A stretch of 64,000 bases of DNA from Kitasatospora sp. MAP12-44 (GCF_029892095.1 NZ_JARZAE010000004.1:8494001-8558000); one strand, 5' to 3'; shown: positions 18,245-26,957, counted from the first letter of the stretch. Notes: generated from the sequence alone by a model not told the origin. Made by a program: numbers and translations.

Positions 18245-18954
18245 TGCCACCTGTCGCTGACCTGCACCGCCTCGGGGAGGGCCTGGCGGATCGCCTCACC
18301 GTAGGAGCCGGAACCGTCGCGGCAGACGTACTGGGCCCCGGGGTGCTGGCGCAGCCACGCGACCAGAGTCCGGGCGGTGCGGTCGGGCAGGACGTCGATC
18401 CGCTCTCCGGTCTCGGCGTCAATGATCACTGTTGCGTAGCGGTGCCGGCGCTTGAGGGCGAAGTCGTCGACCCCGATCACCCGTGGGATCCGCACGACCG
18501 GTGTCGGAATGCGGCGGAGAAGGCGCAGAGCGGTCGAGCGGGAGATCGCGCAAGCCAGCACACGCGAGAGGCGGGCGCCCGCCCGGCCCGCTAACTCCTT
18601 GACCATGGATCCGAGTTGGTCGGCCAGACGGTTGGTGCGACGCTGGTAGCGCTCCACGACGCCGGGAACCTGCTCGCGGAAGGTCTGCCGCGGGCAGCCG
18701 AGCACCGGACACGCCAGTCTCCGGAGCCGCACCGACGCCGCGACCCGCCGTCCGTCCACCGGCACGTCCGCGACCACCCGCCCGTGGAAGCCATGCACCC
18801 GCCCCGTCGGCTGCCCGCACACCGGGCACGGCACCGGATCGTCCCGAGTCCGCGCCGACACCCGGATGACCTCGCCCTCGTCCATCACGTCCTCAATGAC
18901 CAGGGCCGACAGTCCCGAAAACACCACACCCACAAGCTCATTGACATCGCGCAC
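18245..18954 (-). CDS. ISL3 transposase, exon 1 (N-terminal part)
   Basis: The upstream coding half starts at a GTG at 18954 (VRDVNELVGVVFSGLSALVI). An earlier in-frame GTG at 18990 lies within the inverted repeat and is less likely. It has the zinc-like CPVCGQPTGRVHGFHGRV, a second cysteine pair (CPVLGCPRQTF), the first catalytic Asp block IPRVIGVDDFALKRRHRYAT, and the second Asp region AQYVCRDGSGSYGEA. It ends VQVSDRWH at the intron boundary (710 nt, so the last codon is split). Read through without splicing, the frame continues only into intron sequence, giving a truncated protein. Confidence 0.85.
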
Positions 18955-19008
18955 ACCATGCCAACGACGGTCGTCACCCTTCGTTACCACCGATTACGGG
19001 ACAGAGCC

Positions 19009-19208
19009 GTTGGCTGGACAGACCCGACACCGGCGCATCGCCGAACACTTCGCCGCACTGGCCTTCGGCGACAGCGGCTTGTTCGCCGCGACGGGACGGG
19101 CGGCTGAGCCGACGGGCGGGGTCAGGGCGGAGTCAGGTCACCGTCAGGGGCGGGGCGGATAGTTGTGGGCACGGGGACGGACCGCAGCGCACAGGCGGTT
19201 GGTCCCGG
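19009..19208. other. Right flank of the ISL3 element, no gene recognised
   Basis: The DNA between the ISL3 end and the tRNA-like gene does not continue the IS701 relic seen on the other side. A short frame (RHRRIAEHFAALAFGDSGLF) looks protein-like but lacks a start and is not identified. Confidence 0.3.
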
Positions 19209-19297
<89 letters not shown>

Positions 19298-19312
19298 CCC
19301 AGGGCGTGGGCC

Positions 19313-19332
19313 GTACGGCTGTACAGCCGTAC
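19313..19332. terminator. Perfect 20-bp palindrome, probable bidirectional terminator
   Basis: The sequence centred on ggctgtacagcc is identical on both strands over 20 bases. It lies 15 bases after the tRNA-like gene and about 100 bases beyond the 3' end of the leftward peroxidase gene, so it is well placed to stop transcription from both sides. A partial extra copy (gtacagccg) follows. Confidence 0.5.
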
Positions 19333-19438
19333 AGCCGTGGCGCGGCGATCCAATGATTCGCAGAGTGGAATCGGCAGTCCCCAGCAGAGATCAGCGCACC
19401 TCGCCCGGGAGCTGTGCGAAGCCGGACCGCCGGCGACG

Positions 19439-20653
19439 CTACGCCCAGAGCTGCTCGCCGAGGCTGCCGCCGGGGGCTGTGCCGGGGAGTACGTAGGCCA
19501 CGGCCGAGGCCTGGTGCTGGAGGAAGGGGGTGAGGGCGTCGCGGGTGGCCAGGCGGTCCTGGACCCGGATGAACTGGGCGGGGTCGCGCATGAAGGCGCA
19601 GAACAGCAGGCCGCGGTCGGTCGGGCCGTCGTCGTAGCTGTAGCTGCGCCGGAGCATCCGGGTACCGCCGTCGAGGCGGGGGCTGGTGAGGCGGACGTGG
19701 GCGTTGGCGGGGATCACGTAGGAGCCGTCGGGGTTCTTGGCGTAGATGTCCGGGTCGTCGTGCTCGGCGGTGCCGGTGAGCGGGACGCCGTCGCTCTCGT
19801 GGCGGCCGATCGCCTGGTTGCGCTGGTCCGCGGGCAGGGCTGCGAAGCCGGCGACGTCCATCCGGATCCGGCGGTAGACCAGCACCGTGCCGTTCTGGTG
19901 CGCGCCGGGCGGGCCCCAGACGAACTGCTCGTCCTCCGCGGGGGCGGGGTTGGAGGTGCCGTCCTTGAAGCCGAACAGGTTGCGCGGGGTGGTCCCCGGG
20001 GTGGTCACGGGCAGGAAGCCGGACTGGCTCCAGCGCGGGGTGGCGCCGGTGGAGCGGGCGGCGGTGGCGGCGAGTTCGGCGACCACGGTCAGCGTCCACC
20101 GGTCGGCGGCGCACAACTGGAGCAGCAGGTCGCCGCCGCCGCGGGCCTGGTCCAACTGGTCGCCGGGGAAGGCCGGCAGCTCGGCGAGGCCGGCGGGGAC
20201 GTCGAGGCCGAGCCGGGTGGCCAGGCCCGGGCCGACGCCGACCAGCGAGGTGAGCCGGGTGGTGCCGACGCCTTGCAGTCGTGCATCCGACGGGGTGTCG
20301 GAGGCCGCCGTGGCGAGGGTGCGGGTCAGCTCGTCGAGGACGGTGCGCAGGGTCTGCCGGTCGGCGGCGGCGGAGGTCTGCGGGAGGTCGAGGGCGAGCA
20401 GGTGGGTGGCCGGCTGCTGGGGCGCGCTCACCCCGGCCTGCCGGGGTCCGTGGAAGGGGATCGCGGCCTCGGCCGGCGGGGCGGCCGGGGCGCGCTCGTG
20501 ACCGGCCGTCAGTTCCTTCCCGGCCAGGTCGTCGGCCGCCGCGCCGATTCCTGCGGCGAGCACCGCGCCGACACCGAGCAGGGCTCTCCGCCGCCCGAAT
20601 CCGGCGCTGACCGGGCGGACGGGATCCTGCGCGATTTCCGGTTCGGTGGGCAT
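19439..20653 (-). CDS. efeB: Tat-exported DyP-type heme peroxidase (EfeB family)
   Basis: The 404-residue product starts at ATG 20653. It carries a twin-arginine signal (GFGRRRALLGVGAVLAAGIG). The dye-decolorizing peroxidase signature NLFGFKDGTSNPAPAEDEQF contains the catalytic GxxDG Asp. The proximal heme His is expected in the later part, where IGRHESDGVPL and NAHVRLTSPR occur. The end is AFMRDPAQFIRVQDRLATRD then an AYVLPG tail. DyP enzymes oxidise dyes, phenolics and lignin units, or take iron from heme when paired with EfeUO; no efeUO genes are seen here. It is divergent from the beta-helix lipoprotein gene. The gene symbol reflects family, not proven role. Confidence 0.88.
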   Translation of the reverse strand: MPTEPEIAQDPVRPVSAGFGRRRALLGVGAVLAAGIGAAADDLAGKELTAGHERAPAAPPAEAAIPFHGPRQAGVSAPQQPATHLLALDLPQTSAAADRQTLRTVLDELTRTLATAASDTPSDARLQGVGTTRLTSLVGVGPGLATRLGLDVPAGLAELPAFPGDQLDQARGGGDLLLQLCAADRWTLTVVAELAATAARSTGATPRWSQSGFLPVTTPGTTPRNLFGFKDGTSNPAPAEDEQFVWGPPGAHQNGTVLVYRRIRMDVAGFAALPADQRNQAIGRHESDGVPLTGTAEHDDPDIYAKNPDGSYVIPANAHVRLTSPRLDGGTRMLRRSYSYDDGPTDRGLLFCAFMRDPAQFIRVQDRLATRDALTPFLQHQASAVAYVLPGTAPGGSLGEQLWA

Positions 20654-20722
20654 GCGGCTATTGGAGACGATAGAACACCTGTCATGCAAATGCCGTCTGC
20701 TCAACCTGCATTGAGTCTTCAG

Positions 20723-22090
20723 ATGATCCGACCGGCCGGGCCACGGGCGCTGGTGGTGCGCCTGTCGGCGCTGGTCGCGGCGGTGGCGCTCGCGGCCACC
20801 GGGTGCTCCTCCTCCGGTCCGTCGTCCGCCGACGCGAAGCACCCGGCCGGGACGGTGCTGCGGGTGCCGCAGGACTTCCACACGGTGCAACAGGCGGTGG
20901 ACGTCGCCCGTTCGGGGGACACGGTGCTGATCGGCCCGGGTGTGTACCGGGAGAGCGTGCAGGTCACCAAGCCCGACCTGGTGCTGCGCGGCACGGACCG
21001 CAACGCGGTGGTCCTCGACGGCGGGGTGCGACTGGTCAACGGCATCACCGTGACCGGCGCGGGCTCGGCGGTGGAGAACCTCACCGTGCGCGACTACCTC
21101 GCCAACGGCGTGCTGTTCACCGGCGTCACCGACCAGAAGCTGCAGCAGCGCGGGGCCGGTGGCTCGGCGTACAACCCGCTGGACACCACCCGGTTCCCGG
21201 CCGTCCAGGGCTTCCGGGCGACCAGCGTGACCTCGTACGACAACGGCCTGTACGGCATCTACGCGTTCGACGCGCACGGCGGTGTGATCGAGGACTCCTA
21301 CACCTCCGGGCAGGCCGATTCGGGCATCTACGTCGGCCAGTGCCGGCCCTGCGACACCCTGGTCCGCGGGAACACCATGGCGCAGAACGCGGTCGGCATC
21401 GAAGTCACCAACGCCTCCGAGGGCGTCTCGGTGCTGGGCAACCTGGTCACCGGCAACCGGGTCGGTGTCACCGTCAACTCCAACGACGAGGAGGCGCTCG
21501 CCCCGCAGCACGGCGCGGTGGTCGCGGGCAACGTGATCACCGACAACAACGCCGCCGACACGCCCGAGCAGGCGGACGGCGGCTTCGGGATCGGGATCGG
21601 CATCGGCGGCGGCACGGGGGACCGTGTGCAGCGCAACCTGGTCCAGGGCAACACGGCGGTCGGGGTGATCATCACCGACCCGCCGGGGCACCCGGCCAGC
21701 GGCGACCAGGTCACCGGCAACCGGGTCACCGGCAACGGCGAGGACTTGGTGCTGGCCGCCGCCGACCCCGGCAACTGCTTCAGCGGCAACCAGCCGGTCA
21801 CCCAGAGCCCGCCCGGGCTGGAGGGCCTGGCGGGCTGCGGGGCGAGCGGGCGGGGCAGCCTGCCGAGCGGTCAGGCGGCCTCGGTGCAGGCGCCGCCGGG
21901 TGTTCCGTTCAGCCAGGTGCCGGCGCCGCCCGCGCAGCCGTCGATGCCCGATCCGACGACCGGGGCCAGCCCGACGACCGTGGCCGGCCCGACGACCGCG
22001 GTCGGCTCGGCGGCCGGAGTGCAGGGGACCGTTGATCCGGACGCGTACCCGCTGCCCACGGACGCCGGCGCGGTACCGGCGGCACATTGA
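20723..22090 (+). CDS. Secreted right-handed beta-helix lipoprotein
   Basis: The start at ATG 20723 gives an ideal lipoprotein signal (MIRPAGPRALVVRLSALVAA then VALAATGC lipobox); in-frame ATGs at 20684 and 20690 are alternatives. The body is a parallel beta-helix: VQQAVDVARSGDTVLIGPGV, then repeating N-rich coils such as VLGNLVTGNRVGVTVNSNDE and VAGNVITDNNAADTP. This is the NosD/PbH1 type often seen in pectate-lyase-like and carbohydrate-binding proteins. A cysteine motif (GQCRPCDTLVRGN) may bridge coils. The tail is Pro/Thr-rich with an imperfect PTT repeat. No catalytic residues can be assigned. Confidence 0.8.
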   Translation: MIRPAGPRALVVRLSALVAAVALAATGCSSSGPSSADAKHPAGTVLRVPQDFHTVQQAVDVARSGDTVLIGPGVYRESVQVTKPDLVLRGTDRNAVVLDGGVRLVNGITVTGAGSAVENLTVRDYLANGVLFTGVTDQKLQQRGAGGSAYNPLDTTRFPAVQGFRATSVTSYDNGLYGIYAFDAHGGVIEDSYTSGQADSGIYVGQCRPCDTLVRGNTMAQNAVGIEVTNASEGVSVLGNLVTGNRVGVTVNSNDEEALAPQHGAVVAGNVITDNNAADTPEQADGGFGIGIGIGGGTGDRVQRNLVQGNTAVGVIITDPPGHPASGDQVTGNRVTGNGEDLVLAAADPGNCFSGNQPVTQSPPGLEGLAGCGASGRGSLPSGQAASVQAPPGVPFSQVPAPPAQPSMPDPTTGASPTTVAGPTTAVGSAAGVQGTVDPDAYPLPTDAGAVPAAH

Positions 22091-22104
22091 CGCTCCGTCA
22101 AATC
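22087..22104. terminator. Hairpin beginning in the stop codon of the beta-helix gene
   Basis: ttgacg and cgtcaa flank a three-base loop, and the TGA stop (22088-22090) is part of the left arm. It lies between convergent genes and should terminate at least the rightward one. Confidence 0.45.
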
Positions 22105-22129
22105 TGCGGTATGTCAAGGTATTCGAGTC

Positions 22130-22966
22130 TCAGTTGGCGCCTGTGTCCCATGGTGCCTCCGGGAGCTTGGCGTCGGCGTCGTGCCCGGTGAACTCCAGGG
22201 TGGTCGGGGTGCCCAGGCCCGGCATCCGCATGGTGACCCGGAGCAGGCCGCCGTTGGCGTCCACCCAGTAGGTCAGCGGTGACTTTCCGCCGTCGGGGCC
22301 GGTGCCCGGGGTGGTGCCGGTGGCCCGCGGGCCGGAGATCTCGTCGTAGTCGCGGCCGTCGACCCGGTCGCGGCCCAGCCAGCGGGCGCCGGACTGGGCG
22401 AGCAGCAGCGGGTTGTCGGGCCGGTCCGCGCCGAGACCGATCAGCAGTTGGAGCCCGGCGTCCAGCGGATCGGTGGTGTAGGACCGCGGCGACCAGCCCG
22501 AGCGCGGGATGTGCTCGGCCTGCTGCCAGGCGGGGGTGCCGTCGAGCGCGGGGGCCAGGCCGAGGCCGTCGCTGTCCCAGACGATCAGGCCGTGGTCGAG
22601 TTGCGGGGCGGCGGTGGAGCCTGCCGCGCCGGACGAAGCGGTGGGCCCGGCCCCGATGGTCTGGTAGCTGCCGACGCCGTGGTGCGTCCGGTAGTCCACC
22701 ACCCCGCTGACCCGTAGCACCACGCCGCCGCCCTCGGCGGCGGTCAGGGTCACCGCCACGGGGCTGGCCTGGTAGAGGTTCAGTCGCGACAGCGCCAGCC
22801 GGGAGGCCTCGTCCATCGTCACCGGCCGCTCGCCGCTGCCGCCGGACAAGCCCCGGTACGCGGCCACGCCGCCCACCGCGGCGCCGCACACGGCGAGCGC
22901 GACCAGGGCCCTGAGCCGGCGTGTCCGGCGCGGCGCGGGCCCGGGGGTCTTGGTCTTTCGAACCAT
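22130..22966 (-). CDS. Membrane-anchored LolA/LppX-like protein of unknown function
   Basis: The start is taken as the ATG at 22966, eight bases after GAGAAG; an ATG at 22984 is in frame. After a basic head (KTKTPGPAPRRTRRLRALVA) comes one membrane or signal helix (LVALAVCGAAVGGVAAYRGL). A ~230-residue extracytoplasmic domain follows. It contains paired beta motifs such as PVAVTLTAAEGGGVVLRVSG, GRDRVDGRDYDEISGP and a C-terminal LTYWVDANGGLLRVTMRMPG. The last resembles the LolA-fold segment of mycobacterial LppX/LprG-like and DUF2092 proteins. It lies between the lipoprotein and the sortase-anchored protein, all extracytoplasmic. Confidence 0.65.
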   Translation of the reverse strand: MVRKTKTPGPAPRRTRRLRALVALAVCGAAVGGVAAYRGLSGGSGERPVTMDEASRLALSRLNLYQASPVAVTLTAAEGGGVVLRVSGVVDYRTHHGVGSYQTIGAGPTASSGAAGSTAAPQLDHGLIVWDSDGLGLAPALDGTPAWQQAEHIPRSGWSPRSYTTDPLDAGLQLLIGLGADRPDNPLLLAQSGARWLGRDRVDGRDYDEISGPRATGTTPGTGPDGGKSPLTYWVDANGGLLRVTMRMPGLGTPTTLEFTGHDADAKLPEAPWDTGAN

Positions 22967-23156
22967 GCGGTCGTCTTCTCTCATCGCTGTGGGTGTGGTG
23001 TGGTCGGGTCCCCGCCGACCGGTCACACGATCGATCGGTCACCCAGGCGGGCGGTCACGCAGTCGGGCGGGTTCGCCGGCCGGTGACCGGCGAACCCGCC
23101 CGATCCGGCCCCGGGTTCACCGGTGCCGGCCGCCCCTCGCGGGGCCTACGCGGGGC

Positions 23157-25922
23157 CTACCCCTGCTGTGCCGAGGCCCTGCGCCTGCGCGCCAGCACGA
23201 GCACCGTCGCGCCGACCGCGGTCAACGCGGCGCCACCGACCAGGGCCAGCGGAACCGCCTCGTCCATGCCGGTGAAGGCCAGGTGCGAGCCGGGCGGCGA
23301 GCCCGGGCCCGACGCGACCGGTGTCGGCGTCGCTGTCGGGGACGTGCCCGGCGACGGCGTGGGCGTCGGCGTCGGGGTGACGATCTTCTGGTTGACCGCC
23401 GTCACCGAGACCCCGGTGGTGAGGTTGTCGGCAGTCAGGACCAGCGGTCCGAAGACCGTCGAGTCCGGCGCGGCGTAGCCCGCGGGCGGGCTGACCTCCT
23501 GCCAGTAGTACGTCCCCACCGTGCCGCTGCCCTGGCAGATGCCGTCGGCCCCGGTGGTGCAGACGTCACCCACCTTGGTGTCCGGCTTCGACCCGCCGGT
23601 CTGCAGGCCGTCGATGCCGTTGCTCTCCTCCCACAGTTGGAACCTGGCTCCAGCCAGCGGGTTGCCGTCCTGGTCGTGCTTGACCACGCGCAGCACGCCC
23701 TCCTGCTGTCGGAAGCCGAAGTCGTAGGTGTGGTTGTTCTCCCCGGGCCCACCGGTGGTCAGCGCCTTCACGGGGTATGCCGTACCCGGCGGCACGGTCC
23801 CCTTGGAGTCGATGAAGTGGTTGGTCCCGACGTTCGCGTCGGTCGGCACCCACTCGTAGAGCGGACCGCCCTTGGCGTAGTCGGCCGGGTTGTCGAGCTT
23901 GATGGTGTAGTCGGTCTTCGGTTTGAGTCCGCCGGTGACGTCGGAGTCGTCGAAGTAGTACTCACCCCGCGCCGTCGTCTTCGTCGTGCCGAGCAACTTG
24001 CCGGTCCCGTCGTACAGGTGGATCGTCACTCCGGCCACCGGCAGTTGGCCCGGGTCCTGGATGCCGGTGCGCTGCGGGTCGTACCAGACGCGGTTGCCGA
24101 TCTGCAACGGCGCCTGGTCGCAGAGCACTTCCAGGTCGCCCATCGAGGCGCCCTTGCCGAAAGCCGAGTTGACGCTCGCGGGGTTGAGCCGCAGGCCGTC
24201 CGGCGGGTGTTGCTTGCCGTCCCGCCCGACAAAGGCGGTGCCGGCACCGAAGGCCGTGCTGTTGGGGTCGTAGCTGGAGACCGCGATGCTGTCCTCCACC
24301 TTGGAGAGCGCCATCCCCGCGAACGCGGCGTTGTGGTGGGCCCCCAGCCGGCTGTTGTCGAAGAACCGGGTACCCCGGGGGGAGAGCCCGCAGCCGTCGT
24401 TGGTGTCCAACACGTACGTCCCGCCCGACAGGCAGGCCTTGTTGAGGTCTCCGCCCGACAGCACCAGCCCGGGGGTTCCCGGCGTGGGGCCGGCCGGTGC
24501 GCGGTCGGCGAACCGGTCGCGGAAGGCCAGCAGCATCGAGCCGTCGGTCTCGAAGCCGATCTCGCCCAACTCCGGTTCCGGCTGGGCCAGGTAGCTCGTG
24601 CAGGCCTGGCCGTTCTGCGAGGTCGGCCAGGTATTGGTCCAGGGCCACCACCCCGTGCCGCCGTCGCACGCGCCCGAACCGACCGTGGACTGCCGGGGGT
24701 AGTTCAGCGGTTGGTCCAGCACCGGCTTGCCGAAGGCCCCGGTGGCGAGGTCGAACGGCATGACCACCACGCGCATGTCGGAGGTCTTGCCGGTGGACTC
24801 GCCGGAGCAGACACCGCCGACGTAGCCGGCGCCGTCCTGCATGCCGAGGCCGAACGGCCGCCAGTCCCCGGCTGCCGGGCAGCCCGGGTCCGGGATGCTG
24901 AAGGCGGCCTTGGGCGCCGCAGCGGTCGCGGCGGTGGCGTCGTACTCGTAGAGCTTGCGGTCGTCGAGGTTGACGACGAACAGGGAGGAACCGTCGTCGG
25001 TGATCTTGATGCCGCCCAGGCTCTCCTTGCCGGGCACGGCGAGGAAGGCGTCATCGGTGCCCGGGCCGTGCACCGTTGTGCCCGCGTCCGGGACCACGGT
25101 GAAGAGCGAGGTCTTCTTCGCCGCGATGTCGGTCACGTAGATGCCGCCGGGTCCACCCGGACCGTAGTCCGTGGTGCGCTTGGCCACCGCCGAGGAGAAG
25201 ACCCGCTTGTCGGCCTTGTTCCAGGCGATGCCGTACAGCGTCCCGGTGTCGGCGTTGGTGGCGATGTCGGTGACGTTGACACCGCCCACGCCGTCCTGGC
25301 CGCGCGTGTCGTAGGGGAAGGAGACCAGCGTGCGCTGGGATCCGCCCTCGCGCGTGGCGGGCTGACAGGTCGTCACCAGCGGCGCGTTCTTCTGGCAGTA
25401 GTCGCCAGGGCTCCACAGACCGGTGGTGTAGGACACGCTCTTCTTGCCGGAGAGGTCGACGAACTCCTCGTTGCTGCTCAGCTGGGTCGGTGCGCCGTCC
25501 AGGCCCTGCGGTGAGGCGAAGGCCGGGAACAGCACGCCCGGCTGCGGATTCACCACCTGCACGCGGTACTTGCCGCCGGTGGCCTTGGTCTGCGCCGGGG
25601 CCAGGGTGACCGTGCCGTCGGCCGCCGTGACCCCGTTGATGCTGGTGCCGGCGTCATCGCTGAGGGTCACCGTGACGCCGCCGATGCCCGGTTCCAGGCC
25701 GGGCGTCCAGGTGCCGCTGGTGTCCACGGCCCGGATCACCCGGACCGTCACCGTGCCGTCCCCGGCCTGCGGGTACGCCGACGGCGCCAACACCAACGAG
25801 CAACTGCCGAGCCCGAGTACGAGCGCCGCTAAGCCGCCCATCGCGCGCACAGCAGGCATGCTCGGCCGTAGCCGACCGGGCCCGCGTGCGCTGCGTGCTA
25901 GTTGTTCACGTGTCTCTGTCAT
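23157..25922 (-). CDS. LAXTG-anchored surface protein with SdrD-B and SpaA-like domains
   Basis: The 921-residue product starts at ATG 25922 with a signal segment (AALVLGLGSCSLVLAPSAYP). An N-terminal Cna-B/SdrD-like domain follows (VTVTLSDDAGTSINGVTAAD). A long central region of YVTDIAAKKTSL-type strands looks like a propeller. Then come a classic SdrD-B domain (IGNRVWYDPQRTGIQDPGQL to ARGEYYFDDSDVTGG) and a SpaA prealbumin-like domain (LRVVKHDQDGNPLAGARFQL then WEE). A PTPTPTPSPG spacer leads to the sorting signal HLAFTG, a hydrophobic helix and RRRRASAQQG. LAFTG matches the LAXTG motif of actinobacterial class E sortases. It probably forms a stalked, isopeptide-stabilised surface protein, perhaps an adhesin; no sortase gene is adjacent. 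Confidence 0.85.
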   Translation of the reverse strand: MTETREQLARSARGPGRLRPSMPAVRAMGGLAALVLGLGSCSLVLAPSAYPQAGDGTVTVRVIRAVDTSGTWTPGLEPGIGGVTVTLSDDAGTSINGVTAADGTVTLAPAQTKATGGKYRVQVVNPQPGVLFPAFASPQGLDGAPTQLSSNEEFVDLSGKKSVSYTTGLWSPGDYCQKNAPLVTTCQPATREGGSQRTLVSFPYDTRGQDGVGGVNVTDIATNADTGTLYGIAWNKADKRVFSSAVAKRTTDYGPGGPGGIYVTDIAAKKTSLFTVVPDAGTTVHGPGTDDAFLAVPGKESLGGIKITDDGSSLFVVNLDDRKLYEYDATAATAAAPKAAFSIPDPGCPAAGDWRPFGLGMQDGAGYVGGVCSGESTGKTSDMRVVVMPFDLATGAFGKPVLDQPLNYPRQSTVGSGACDGGTGWWPWTNTWPTSQNGQACTSYLAQPEPELGEIGFETDGSMLLAFRDRFADRAPAGPTPGTPGLVLSGGDLNKACLSGGTYVLDTNDGCGLSPRGTRFFDNSRLGAHHNAAFAGMALSKVEDSIAVSSYDPNSTAFGAGTAFVGRDGKQHPPDGLRLNPASVNSAFGKGASMGDLEVLCDQAPLQIGNRVWYDPQRTGIQDPGQLPVAGVTIHLYDGTGKLLGTTKTTARGEYYFDDSDVTGGLKPKTDYTIKLDNPADYAKGGPLYEWVPTDANVGTNHFIDSKGTVPPGTAYPVKALTTGGPGENNHTYDFGFRQQEGVLRVVKHDQDGNPLAGARFQLWEESNGIDGLQTGGSKPDTKVGDVCTTGADGICQGSGTVGTYYWQEVSPPAGYAAPDSTVFGPLVLTADNLTTGVSVTAVNQKIVTPTPTPTPSPGTSPTATPTPVASGPGSPPGSHLAFTGMDEAVPLALVGGAALTAVGATVLVLARRRRASAQQG

Positions 25923-26173
25923 CCCCTGCTCTCATCGTTCACACGGGGGCAACTGCCCCCATCAGGAGGTAGTACGTGACATGGCGGAGAACCGCCTTGC
26001 GGGCGAGCTTAAGGGGGATTTAGGCAAGATCTTGGTGGAATGGCGAATTTCGTCTGTGTGAACCTGTCGAACAATGAGCGGTTTTTACCTTGACCCGGGT
26101 CTGTCCGGTCTTCGGCTCCGCCCCGCAAACCCGCGGTGGCCGTAAGCCCGTTCATGGCGTACCGCTGGCCGGG

Positions 26174-26845
26174 TCAGCAGCGCGACGGAAGCCGGGGTTC
26201 CCGCGCCAGGCCGATGCGGTGGCCCACGGCGCCGATGTGCCGGACGAGCAGGTCGCGGGCGGCCGCCCGGTCGGCGTCGGCCAAGGCCCGGGCCAGTGCG
26301 GTGTGTTCCTCGATGTCCGCCGCAACGTGTGCGGGACGGGCGGTGGAGGCGGCGCTGACCCGGATCTGCTGGTCCCAGAGTGCGGCGTGGGACGCGGCCA
26401 GCACGCTGTTGCCGCCGGCCCGCATCAGACGCGCGTGGAAGTCACGTGCGGTCTCCAGGATCGGGCCCGTGGGCGACGCGGCTCCCTCGGTCGCCTCGCG
26501 CGCCGCCAGGGCGAGCAGGTCCTCGCCAACGGCGCGCACGGCCTCGTCGGGCTCGGTCGAAAGGGAGTCGAGGGCGAACAGTTCCATCAGCAGTCGGGCT
26601 TGGAGTACGGCCATGGCCTCGCCGGGGGTGACCGGGGTGACCATCGCGCCGCGCTTGGGGTAGAGCCGGAGGAAGCCCTGGGCCTCCAGGCGCAGGAACG
26701 CTTCACGCACCGGGGTCCGGGAGATGCCCAGTTCGGCTGCCACGGTCCCCTCGGACAGCAGTTCGCCGCCCGGGTAGGCACCACTCAGGAGGAGATCGCG
26801 CAGATGGGCGTAGGCGAGGTCAGCGGCAGGCTGTGGCTTGGACAC
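26174..26845 (-). CDS. lutR: GntR/FadR-type regulator of lactate utilisation (LutR-like)
   Basis: The 223-residue protein starts at GTG 26845 (VSKPQPAADLAYAHLRDLLL). The N-terminal winged helix contains LLSEGTVAAELGISRTPVRE then AFLRLEAQGFLRLYPKRGAM. The C-terminal FCD-type all-helical domain has the metal-ligand pattern ARDFHARLMRAGGN, then EEHTALARALADADRAAARD. It is divergent from lutABC, as in other bacteria where a GntR regulator senses L-lactate and derepresses the operon. The intergenic region holds three phased octamers that are a plausible operator. Confidence 0.8.
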   Translation of the reverse strand: MSKPQPAADLAYAHLRDLLLSGAYPGGELLSEGTVAAELGISRTPVREAFLRLEAQGFLRLYPKRGAMVTPVTPGEAMAVLQARLLMELFALDSLSTEPDEAVRAVGEDLLALAAREATEGAASPTGPILETARDFHARLMRAGGNSVLAASHAALWDQQIRVSAASTARPAHVAADIEEHTALARALADADRAAARDLLVRHIGAVGHRIGLAREPRLPSRC

Positions 26846-26884
26846 GGGACCAGTCTGGCCCGTTCGGGTGGATTCGGCATCCAA

Positions 26885-26916
26885 GCTTGCATCTATGCTT
26901 GTATGCATGCTTGCAT
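26885..26916. promoter_or_regulatory. Three gcttgcat-type octamers at 12-bp steps in the lutR-lutA intergenic region
   Basis: The octamers gcttgcat (26885), gcttgtat (26897) and gcttgcat (26909) begin exactly 12 bases apart. The last two also overlap a palindromic atgcat. They lie 40 bases before each divergent start codon, a good position for regulator binding that controls both genes. Confidence 0.6.
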
Positions 26917-26957
26917 GAGCGCGACCGAGGTCGAGAGCACCCACCGAAAGGCTCCCC

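Larger units (their letters stand above)
14951..19008. mobile_element. ISL3-family element carrying a group II intron, perfect 24-bp inverted repeats
   Basis: The outermost 24 bases (14951-14974 and 18985-19008, beginning ggctctgtcccgtaatcg) are exact inverted copies. Between them lies one ISL3 transposase gene on the minus strand, split by a 2,427-nt group II intron. Without the intron the element would be 1,631 bp, normal for ISL3. The expected 8-bp target duplication is not present (cggtcttc at left, gttggctg at right). This points to recombination or deletion after insertion. The perfect ends and undamaged reading frames suggest a young, possibly active copy. Confidence 0.88.

Noticed and set aside
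19337-20720. Extension of the beta-helix protein gene upstream to 19337
   Set aside because: The extension is antisense to the DyP peroxidase and would bury the lipoprotein signal 460 residues inside the protein.
19439-22117. 892-residue leftward frame ending in DyP
   Set aside because: The part beyond 20653 is antisense to the beta-helix gene. The Tat signal right after ATG 20653 fixes the true start.
22950-25514. 854-codon plus-strand frame opposite the LAXTG protein gene
   Set aside because: The minus-strand protein has signal peptide, SdrD-B, SpaA and LAFTG sorting signal, so the plus-strand frame is a shadow.
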